The translations under genes were made by a program, and so were the position numbers. This document shows positions 1 through 5,848 of a DNA stretch of 6,520 nucleotides, piece by piece; the stretch's first letter is position 1, and the number at the start of each line of letters is the position of its first letter. The notes below the pieces were generated by a model. The model searched no databases and was not told the origin of the DNA. It saw only the letters and a program-made list of their open reading frames with translations. The stretch lies in NCBI GenBank assembly GCA_016199255.1, contig JACQHA010000463.1, positions 1-6,520 on the forward strand. Direction: 5' to 3'. Source of the stretch: Deinococcus sp. (GTDB lineage Bacteria; Deinococcota; Deinococci; JACQHA01).

Positions 1-899
1 GCCACCTGGATCTGGCGCCGGGGATCTTTAATGCCTGCCATGACATACGCCTGCTGGGCTGCTTCCTGCTTGGCCCGGAAGTGAGCCAGCCCCGGATAGG
101 GGCGGGGCCGGTCTCCCAGGCGCATGAAGTCCGTGCCGCAGCCGGTACCTGCTAGATATACCGCCGGGCGCTCCTGGTAGTGGGGCACGTTTTTCTTAGC
201 CCATTGCTCCGTGGCCATAATGAGCGCTGCTGCGCCATCAGTGAGCAGGCTGCAATCGTAGAGCTTATAGGGTGCGGCGATCACCGGCGAGGCCAGCACG
301 TCGGCCACAGTGAGATCCAGTGGTTTCTGGGCCAGGGGGTGGAAGCGGGCATTGCCGTGGTTCTTCACTGCCACCAGCGCCAATTGCTCTTCGGTGGTGC
401 CATAGAGGCGCATGTGCTCCTGGATCATCATGGCGTAGTAAGCGGTGAAGTGCCCGCCCACCAGCATGTCCCAGTCGGTGTCGGCCGACATGGCGAAGAT
501 CTCTTGCGCGGTCTGGCTGGTGACTCGCTTGCCACAGCTCTCGGCGCCGCACACCAGGATGCAGTCGCACAGCCCGGCCTGCAAATAGGCGTAGGCGGTG
601 CGGATCGCTAGCCCGCCGGTGGCGCCGCCGCCCTCCACGCGCACGTTGGGCTTGGGACACAAGCCCACGGCGTCGTGGAAAATCGCCCCCTGGGTAAGCT
701 GATTGGCAAAGTGGTCGCTCTCGTAGCTGCTAATGGCATGCTGGATCTGGTCCCGTTCTACGCCGGCATCGGCCAGGGCTTCTAAAACTGCCTCCACCAC
801 CCAGTCGCGGATGGAGCCATCGGCGCGGTCGCTGGCGAACTTGGAGAGGCCACCGCCTAAGAGGACGACCTGGTGCTCTCTAGGGCTGCGGCGGGGCAT
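1..899 (-). CDS. Thiolase-like protein (SCP2/lipid-transfer type), C-terminus cut by window edge, catalytic Cys absent
   Basis: The reading frame from ATG at 899-897 stays open to the left edge (299 codons; thiolases usually have about 390), so the C-terminal GHP-type active-site loop is not visible. Residues 11-21 (VVLLGGGLSKF) match the usual thiolase N-terminal strand. Residues 180-190 (NHGNARFHPLA) match the KNHxNAxxNPxA block, and LTDGAAALI at 219-227 is the conserved DGAAA block. At 88-96 the sequence is VEGGGATGG, where ordinary thiolases have ExxCASGG; the acyl-accepting cysteine is therefore Gly92. Cysteines 111, 113, 117 and 122 lie nearby but not at that position. Cys-less relatives of this family include Ltp2-type retro-aldolases of steroid side-chain breakdown, which work with a DUF35 partner, so an aldolase or CoA-ester-binding role is more likely than classical thiolysis. 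It starts 2 nt after the GH42 stop with no convincing Shine-Dalgarno, suggesting coupled translation. The family call is firm; the reaction is unknown. Confidence 0.88.
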   Translation of the reverse strand, partial: MPRRSPREHQVVLLGGGLSKFASDRADGSIRDWVVEAVLEALADAGVERDQIQHAISSYESDHFANQLTQGAIFHDAVGLCPKPNVRVEGGGATGGLAIRTAYAYLQAGLCDCILVCGAESCGKRVTSQTAQEIFAMSADTDWDMLVGGHFTAYYAMMIQEHMRLYGTTEEQLALVAVKNHGNARFHPLAQKPLDLTVADVLASPVIAAPYKLYDCSLLTDGAAALIMATEQWAKKNVPHYQERPAVYLAGTGCGTDFMRLGDRPRPYPGLAHFRAKQEAAQQAYVMAGIKDPRRQIQV

Positions 900-901
900 G
901 G

Positions 902-3043
902 CTAGGCGAGCCTGATGGCCGCTCCATCTTGGGCGTCTACGGTAACCTGGAGCCGGGCAGCCTGGCCCTTTTTCAGCTGTACCTGGCTGCCGAAGAGTTC
1001 CTTTGCCTGGCTGAAGGTGATGCCTGGCAGCTCCAGGGTCAGCACCGCTGCCTGGGTGCCTTCATTAGTGATGACCAGCAGGTGTTCATCGCCGCTCTGT
1101 GCCAGGTGCACATCCACCAACTCGCTGTTCCTGCCCTTGATCAGCACCGGCCGCGTCACCCGGCACTCTTCTAGGAGCTGGTGGAAAACCTCAGCGTGCG
1201 CCCGGCTGCCCAGGGCAGCCATGTCGAAGTGGGTAGCGAAGTAATAGGCCTGTCCTCGTCCGTAAGCATGGTGAGTGAGCGCCGGTGTGCCGTCAGAGAA
1301 CTGCCCCAGCACCTGGGTGGTTTTATCCAGGTGCAGGAACTGGTGGTGGTGGAAGCCGCTGGTTTCGTAGTCCCTGCCATTGAGATGAGCCGTGAACTTG
1401 AGCTGGTCCTCCATGGCAATGTAGTCCTCGCGCACGCCGAAAACCTGATCCAGCCCACCCCCTGGCCGGGTGTTGTAGTACCAGCCGCGCTCGTCCAGCA
1501 TGGCGCACTTGGCGAAGCCCACCAGAATGCCGCCGCGCCGCACAAATGACTTGAGCTGCTGGCAGGTGGCGGGGCTGAGCTGGGCAGCGAAGGGGAGAAA
1601 GATCACCCGGTATGGCGTCTGGGCCAGGTGCTGGGGGGACACGAAGTCTACTGGGTGGTGGCTGGTCCATAGTGCCTCGTAGGCCCCCTGAAGAGCGCGG
1701 CGCATGAAGTCATCGGCGCTCATGCCCGCCATAGTGAACACATTGTCCTGAGAATAGAACAGCGCCACCTGCGCCGGCACCGGCTCGGCATCAATAAAGA
1801 ACTGCTCGTTGGCCTTTACTGCCTGGTTCACTTCTTTCGCGGCGTAGTAGCGCTCGGTGGGCTCGCCGTGTAAATCTACCAGAGCCCCCCAGTGGATGGG
1901 GATGCAGTTCCACTCCCGGTAGCCCTGGTAAAGAATCATCTTCGCCCCGTGCGCCAGCGCCTCCAGGTTCCAGCGCTTCAGGTCCCTTCCCCTGGTGGCG
2001 TAGCGCGGTCCCTTCACCCAGCCGTCCAGCGGCCCAGACTCGATCTCCGGCAGCCAGAAGGGCTTGCCGTTATGAGCGCAGGTGGAGCGGGCGAAATCCA
2101 GGAAGTAAGACACGAAAAACGGCCCTAGGGCATCGCGCCGGCGCTCTGGGACGCCACGCTTCTTGAGCCCTGGATACAGGTCATAACCCAGCACGTCCAC
2201 CACCTGGGCCAGCTTCCAGGGATCAATAGCTAGCGCTCCCACGTAGTCGGTAGCCTCGCCCCAGAGGTTAGTAGTGGTGGGGTGCTTCGGATCCTTCTGC
2301 TTAATCAGGTCGTGCTGGCGCTGGATAAACGCCGCCCAGTTCTCGGCGCAGAAGGTGCGCCAGTCCAGCCAGGCAGTCACCGGGCCCCACTCAATGGGCA
2401 TGGCGCGCGGTGGCTGCACCTGTTCAAAGCGCTGGTAACGGGCGTTGGTAGGGTCCCAGCGCCAGGCGTCGGTGAGCGCCTCAATGGTCTGGTACTTGCG
2501 CTTTAGCCACTGCCGGAAGCGCTGGGTGGTGTGGGGACAGTAGCAGTACCAGTCCATCTCCTTTCCCTTCTGCGGGATGAAGGGATAGCCCGCTTCATTA
2601 TGGATCTGCCAGCCCAGCAGTGCAGGATGGTCCTTGTAGCGCTCCAGGAGCTGGTTCAGGTAGCGGTCGGTCTCTTTAAGATACCCCGAGTGGTCAATGC
2701 AAGCCCAGCTCCAGGTGCCGCGGGTCGGGTAGGGGACCCCGTCCCGGCTGATCACCGGCAGGTCGGGATACTCGTCCAGCATCCACACCGGTGGACAGCA
2801 GGCACCGGTGCCCAGCAATACCCTTAAGCTGTGCTTGGCGCACAGGTCCAGGATCTGGTCCACCCAGCTAAAGTCCGGCTGACGCGGCTCCCGCTCAATA
2901 ATGTCCCAGGTGGCCAGCAGCTCGGCAGTGCGCATGGCATTCAAGCCAGAGCGGGCCATACGCTTCACGTCCCGCTCCCAGTCTGCCGGATCGTGGTGGG
3001 GAGGATAATAGCTCGATCCCAGAGGAAAGAAGCCAAGCTTCAT
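902..3043 (-). CDS. GH42 family beta-galactosidase-like glycoside hydrolase
   Basis: A complete 713-residue protein, close to the usual GH42 length of about 650-700. No signal peptide is visible, so it is probably cytoplasmic. Retaining GH42 enzymes cleave terminal beta-galactosides, and some cleave beta-fucosides or alpha-L-arabinopyranosides. The N-terminal TIM barrel spans about 1-400. WQIHNE at 145-150 gives Glu150 as acid/base, and PEIESGP at 332-338 gives Glu333 as the likely nucleophile (Glu335 is the alternative). DVLGYDLYP (283-291) is the conserved DxxxYDxYP-type strand. A trimerisation-like domain covers about 424-630 and a small beta domain about 650-713. The structural zinc site is incomplete: Cys115, Cys167 and Cys169 are present, but the fourth position of the CYCxxC motif is Thr172. 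The start overlaps the upstream stop as ATGA, and TAG at 904-902 ends the gene 2 nt before the next ATG. Exact substrate cannot be read from sequence. Confidence 0.93.
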   Translation of the reverse strand: MKLGFFPLGSSYYPPHHDPADWERDVKRMARSGLNAMRTAELLATWDIIEREPRQPDFSWVDQILDLCAKHSLRVLLGTGACCPPVWMLDEYPDLPVISRDGVPYPTRGTWSWACIDHSGYLKETDRYLNQLLERYKDHPALLGWQIHNEAGYPFIPQKGKEMDWYCYCPHTTQRFRQWLKRKYQTIEALTDAWRWDPTNARYQRFEQVQPPRAMPIEWGPVTAWLDWRTFCAENWAAFIQRQHDLIKQKDPKHPTTTNLWGEATDYVGALAIDPWKLAQVVDVLGYDLYPGLKKRGVPERRRDALGPFFVSYFLDFARSTCAHNGKPFWLPEIESGPLDGWVKGPRYATRGRDLKRWNLEALAHGAKMILYQGYREWNCIPIHWGALVDLHGEPTERYYAAKEVNQAVKANEQFFIDAEPVPAQVALFYSQDNVFTMAGMSADDFMRRALQGAYEALWTSHHPVDFVSPQHLAQTPYRVIFLPFAAQLSPATCQQLKSFVRRGGILVGFAKCAMLDERGWYYNTRPGGGLDQVFGVREDYIAMEDQLKFTAHLNGRDYETSGFHHHQFLHLDKTTQVLGQFSDGTPALTHHAYGRGQAYYFATHFDMAALGSRAHAEVFHQLLEECRVTRPVLIKGRNSELVDVHLAQSGDEHLLVITNEGTQAAVLTLELPGITFSQAKELFGSQVQLKKGQAARLQVTVDAQDGAAIRLA

Positions 3044-4140
3044 TGCAGGAGCCGCTCCAAGTCGGTGACGTTGCGCTGCTCCAGAGCATGGTTCCTGGCC
3101 ACTAGTTCAGTCAGCTTCACTGCTAGCTGCCGCATGTCTGGCTCGGGGTTGGCGGCGCGCACTGTCTGGATCCAGTCATTGGGGATGGCCGCCACGCTGC
3201 TGTAAGCGCCGGCAATGGCGCCAGCTACAGTGGCGTAGGAGTCGTTATCGCGGCCATAATTCACGGCGCCAATGATGGTCTGGCGGAAGTCCCCCTGGGC
3301 AGCAACGAACATGGCCAGCGCCACTGCCAGGGTCTGTCCAGCTTCTGAGCCAACAGGGCTCACCTGGAGCTTCTGATACAACTCCTCCCTGATGGCAAAC
3401 ACATCCCGGTGCTTCCTGGCTGCCTCCAGGGCGAAACTGATCAGCATCTGATTAGGCCGGCCTTCAAACCGGGCCCACGGGAACTTCTCCAGCTGGACCG
3501 GCCACAGTGGCCCTTCCCGCCGGTGCCAGGCGGCTGCTTCCAGCGCCTCGTCTATGATGCTGTCTACAGTGGCATCTGGGCGCATGGCGGTCGCTACCGC
3601 CGCTGCTGCAATGGCCGCCGACTCTTTGGCATAACCATCGGTGATGAAAGCCAGCTCAAAAGCAGTGGCAAACGCCTGCCGGGGGCGGCAGGCGTGGATC
3701 AGGCCGAGAGGCGAATTCATCATAATGGCCCCGTTAGTGGGGTGGCCGCCATAGATGAGCTTGCGGGCGCCATACAGGCTCTTGAGGAAGTACTCTTCAA
3801 TGAAGCCGCGCTCGATGGGCTTATCATGGCTGTAGTAATAATCTGCCAGGGCTTTGACGAAGTCGCCACGCTCCGGCACATCCCCACGCTCCAAGATGCA
3901 CTGACAGAGCACATGCTTCAGTCTGGTGTCATCGGTGTAGGCGCCAGCCTGCTTCGCCCAGTGGTTGTGCTCCGCCGGCTCTTTTTCGTAAGGGAGAAGC
4001 CGGTCCAGATGCCCGTAGCGCTCCTGGATCTGCTGGTAGTTCCAGCCCTCCACCGGGCCGCCCATGGCGTCCCCAATGGCGCCGCCCAGGAGACAGCCGT
4101 AGATCTTGGCAAACAGCGCGCTGCGTTCAGGCTTCGGCAT
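3040..4140 (-). CDS. ADP-ribosylglycohydrolase (DraG/ARH) family protein
   Basis: A complete 366-residue all-alpha protein of the DraG/ARH family, whose members use two magnesium ions to cleave the bond between ribose and an attached group, classically ADP-ribose on arginine. GCLLGGAIGDAMGGPVEG at 15-32 is the family N-terminal helix motif. GAYTDDT at 66-72 supplies the first metal ligands (Thr69, Asp70, Asp71). NYGRDNDS at 294-301 followed by AGAIAGAY at 306-313 supplies the second set (Asp298, Asp300, Ser301), in place of the commoner GGDTDT. All expected metal-site acids are present, so it should be active. ATG at 4140-4138 abuts the TAA of the propeller gene with no gap, and GAGGG lies 6 nt upstream. 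Its TGA overlaps the GH42 start by 4 nt. Lying between carbohydrate genes and beside no nitrogenase or toxin gene, it may act on a small ribosyl- or glycosyl-compound rather than on modified protein; that is inference. Confidence 0.92.
   Translation of the reverse strand: MPKPERSALFAKIYGCLLGGAIGDAMGGPVEGWNYQQIQERYGHLDRLLPYEKEPAEHNHWAKQAGAYTDDTRLKHVLCQCILERGDVPERGDFVKALADYYYSHDKPIERGFIEEYFLKSLYGARKLIYGGHPTNGAIMMNSPLGLIHACRPRQAFATAFELAFITDGYAKESAAIAAAAVATAMRPDATVDSIIDEALEAAAWHRREGPLWPVQLEKFPWARFEGRPNQMLISFALEAARKHRDVFAIREELYQKLQVSPVGSEAGQTLAVALAMFVAAQGDFRQTIIGAVNYGRDNDSYATVAGAIAGAYSSVAAIPNDWIQTVRAANPEPDMRQLAVKLTELVARNHALEQRNVTDLERLLQ
3048..3058 (-). promoter_or_regulatory. GGAG site inside a small inverted repeat before the GH42 start
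   Basis: On the minus strand GGAGCGGCTCC is a perfect short inverted repeat (GGAGC/GCTCC, or a 4-bp stem with a CGG loop) ending 4 nt before ATG 3043. Its first half is the only GGAG that could serve as Shine-Dalgarno, at 11 nt spacing. If it forms, ribosomes finishing the DraG-family gene would have to open it. The stem is short and may be chance. Confidence 0.3.
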
Positions 4141-4980
4141 TTAGTACCCTCGGCCCTGGCCCAGATCAATGGCAATCAGCCGGTCGGCGCCATGGTCATT
4201 GATATAGAGCCGGTCTCCCCGGAGCACTACCCCGGCTACCAGGCCCAGGCCGCTCACCAGGCGATCTAGCTGGCCGGTGGCCAGGTCCACCCGGCTCAGG
4301 TGGCCAGTGAGTGCCTCGGTGATGTACACCTGGGACTCACTGGGATCCACGGTCAGGGCATGGGCATCACCTAGGCCGAGAGGGAGCCGGCGGTACTCGC
4401 CAGTGGCCAGCTCCACGATCACCAAATTGCCAGGGTTGATCTCGGTCAAATAGGCCCTCGTCCCCTCTGGATTGAGGGCAATGCCGTCGGGAGTGAGCAA
4501 GTCGCTGGCCACGGCGCGGCTGGTGCCGGTGGCGAGATCTACCTGCCACAAGGTATGGCCCAAAGTGTCAGTGACGTAAGCCGTGGTGCCGTCTGGGGTA
4601 ATAGCCACGCCGGTCGGGATCATAAAGCCCCGGTCCACTACCACCCTGGTCTGCCCACTGGCAATGTCGATTTCCACCAACTGGTTGCCACTAAACAGCG
4701 CCGCATAGAGGCGGGTGCCAGCAGGGCTAATGGCCAGGCCGAAGGGCCCGTTCACTATCATGCCCTGAGCAATGGCCTGGACGGCACCAGTAGCCAGGTC
4801 GATGCGGGAGATACGGTCTGCCGACGACTCAGCCACATAGGCGGTGGTGCCATCTGGCGAGAGGGCCAGGCCGAAGGGATCGGCGAGCCCAGTGGCAATG
4901 ACAGTGATAGGGAACTCGTCCACCTGAGCTAGGACGAAAGTGCCGGCCAGGACAATAAAGGCAGCGATCAGGTATCTCAT
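4141..4980 (-). CDS. Secreted six-repeat beta-propeller (YVTN/NHL/SMP-30-like)
   Basis: A 279-residue protein with a typical signal peptide: Met-Arg, then a hydrophobic stretch at 3-17 ending VLA-Q at 16-19, with likely signal peptidase I cleavage after Ala18. There is no lipobox cysteine. The mature part is six degenerate repeats of about 42 residues starting near 34, 78, 122, 165, 207 and 249. Each runs roughly PxGxAxxPxGTxAYVxE, then a turn and VDLATG. A strand at about 23-33 probably closes the ring. ATG at 4980 is preferred over an in-frame ATG at 5022 because it forms an ATGA overlap with the upstream stop and places the signal peptide at the N-terminus. A weak GAGAG site lies 7 nt upstream. 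Six blades fit SMP-30/lactonase-type as well as NHL-type propellers, so it could be a lactonase, lyase or a non-catalytic binding protein. It would act outside the cytoplasmic membrane, unlike its cytosolic neighbours. Confidence 0.88.
   Translation of the reverse strand: MRYLIAAFIVLAGTFVLAQVDEFPITVIATGLADPFGLALSPDGTTAYVAESSADRISRIDLATGAVQAIAQGMIVNGPFGLAISPAGTRLYAALFSGNQLVEIDIASGQTRVVVDRGFMIPTGVAITPDGTTAYVTDTLGHTLWQVDLATGTSRAVASDLLTPDGIALNPEGTRAYLTEINPGNLVIVELATGEYRRLPLGLGDAHALTVDPSESQVYITEALTGHLSRVDLATGQLDRLVSGLGLVAGVVLRGDRLYINDHGADRLIAIDLGQGRGY
4144..4881 (-). repeat. Six degenerate tandem repeats of about 126 bp encoding propeller blades
   Basis: The DNA of the propeller gene carries a roughly 126-bp period matching the blade period. 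The most conserved part encodes (I/V)DLATG, seen on the plus strand as variants of cagtggccaggtc near 4270, 4400, 4530 and 4790. Divergence between copies is high, so this reflects protein repeats rather than recent duplication. Confidence 0.75.
4147..4151 (-). promoter_or_regulatory. Shine-Dalgarno of the DraG-family gene
   Basis: GAGGG on the minus strand lies 6 nt (TACTAA) before ATG 4140 and within the last codons of the propeller gene. It supports the chosen start even though the upstream stop directly abuts it. Confidence 0.6.
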
Positions 4981-5837
4981 GCTCTTGCTCTCTTTCCCAC
5001 ACGCTTCTTCGGCACTGGCCACATGGTGTCTAAGTAAGCTTTGCTCTCTTTAATGGCCTCCTCAGGGTCAGTGCCGGTGTGCTCCAGGTAGTACCAGATG
5101 TCCAGCCCTACAGTGCCGTCAAATCCAGCGCGCTCCAGGGCTTTAAAAAAGGGGGCAAAGTTGTGCACCTGCCCCGGCGGCAGGTCATCGTCGGCACCGC
5201 CAGAGTTGTCGTCGATGTGCACATGGAAAATTCGCCCCTGGCACTTGTCCACCGCCTGCACCAGGTCCTCTCCTTGGGCCAGCGCGTGGCCGGTGTCCAG
5301 GAGCACCCCGAAGTTGGGCAGGTCCAACTGGTCGCTCATGCGCATCAAGGAGTCGGCGTTGCCAATCAGCTCCCCGGGCTTGTACTCCAGCGCCAGGCGC
5401 AGGTCCAGCTCCCCCAGGAACTCCACCGCGTTGCGCAGGTGGTCGGCATAAATCTTCCAGCGCCTGGGATGGTCCATGTAACCCTGGACCAGATCTGCTC
5501 CCAGCCAGATGCCAATAGTGCGGGCTCCCAGCTTCTTGGCCCTCCGCCCAATAGCCTTCAGCTCCGCCACCACCTTCGACCGCACCGCCTGGTCGTCGGA
5601 GATCAATGCTCCCTTGGGCCACTGGTGACGGTGCAAGAAGAAGCTGACAATAGGGATCTCCAGCCGGTGTTTCTTTTTCAAGGCATTGAGCTGCTCCAGC
5701 CGCTCATCGGCCAGGTCGGCCTCCTTATACACCCCCACTTCCACGCCCTGCGCCCCCAGCCTGGCCAGTTTGGGGTAAATGACCGCATCATCCCGGGTCT
5801 TGAACCAGAGGTGCCAGTCGCCAACTACAAACTGCAT
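4977..5837 (-). CDS. Sugar-phosphate isomerase/epimerase family TIM barrel (AP endonuclease 2/xylose isomerase-like fold)
   Basis: A complete 286-residue cytosolic protein of typical family length. These enzymes use a divalent metal to isomerise or epimerise sugars and related polyols. Metal ligands expected by comparison with D-tagatose 3-epimerase-type enzymes fall at the right spacing: Glu151 (LALEY, 148-152), Asp181 in LLDTGHA (179-185), His207 in FHVHIDD (204-210), and Asp246 in GLDIWYY (244-250), where Glu is usual. His184 and Glu156 match substrate-binding positions. The arginine usually found about six residues after the metal-binding His is not present. The tail 277-286 is strongly basic (KKRVGKRARA). 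The start at 5837 follows AAAGGAGG at a tight 3-nt spacing, and the TGA at 4979-4977 overlaps the next ATG. Its position between a transporter gene and glycosidase-like genes supports a role in catabolism of an imported sugar. The specific substrate is not recognisable. Confidence 0.87.
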   Translation of the reverse strand: MQFVVGDWHLWFKTRDDAVIYPKLARLGAQGVEVGVYKEADLADERLEQLNALKKKHRLEIPIVSFFLHRHQWPKGALISDDQAVRSKVVAELKAIGRRAKKLGARTIGIWLGADLVQGYMDHPRRWKIYADHLRNAVEFLGELDLRLALEYKPGELIGNADSLMRMSDQLDLPNFGVLLDTGHALAQGEDLVQAVDKCQGRIFHVHIDDNSGGADDDLPPGQVHNFAPFFKALERAGFDGTVGLDIWYYLEHTGTDPEEAIKESKAYLDTMWPVPKKRVGKRARA

Positions 5838-5840
5838 GTG

Positions 5841-5848
5841 CCTCCTTT
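5841..5848 (-). promoter_or_regulatory. Strong Shine-Dalgarno of the isomerase gene
   Basis: On the minus strand AAAGGAGG sits 3 nt before ATG 5837, and a second GGAGG lies at 5855-5851 within the last permease codons, 13 nt before the ATG. Spacing of the nearer site is tighter than the usual 5-9 nt. The pair fixes the start, and no other ATG or GTG lies close by. Confidence 0.7.

Noticed and set aside
180..660. Open frames on both strands (180-611 plus, 265-660 minus) inside the thiolase-like gene
   Set aside because: The minus-strand frame from 899 to the edge encodes clear thiolase blocks throughout; the others are alternative-frame shadows rich in Arg, His and Gly.
1171..1670. Minus-strand frames overlapping the GH42 C-terminal half (1171-1545, 1323-1670), considered as evidence for a frameshifted second gene
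   Set aside because: The GH42 frame is uninterrupted for 713 codons with recognisable domains to its end; these are out-of-frame shadows.
3409..4269. A 286-codon open frame on the plus strand opposite the DraG-family gene
   Set aside because: It lies wholly antisense to genes with clear family motifs, and its translation shows no domain and has irregular composition. Long antisense frames are expected in GC-rich coding DNA.
4981..5022. A 14-residue N-terminal extension of the propeller starting at ATG 5022
   Set aside because: It would put charged residues in front of a well-formed signal peptide and overlap the isomerase by 46 nt. The ATG at 4980 gives the ATGA overlap.
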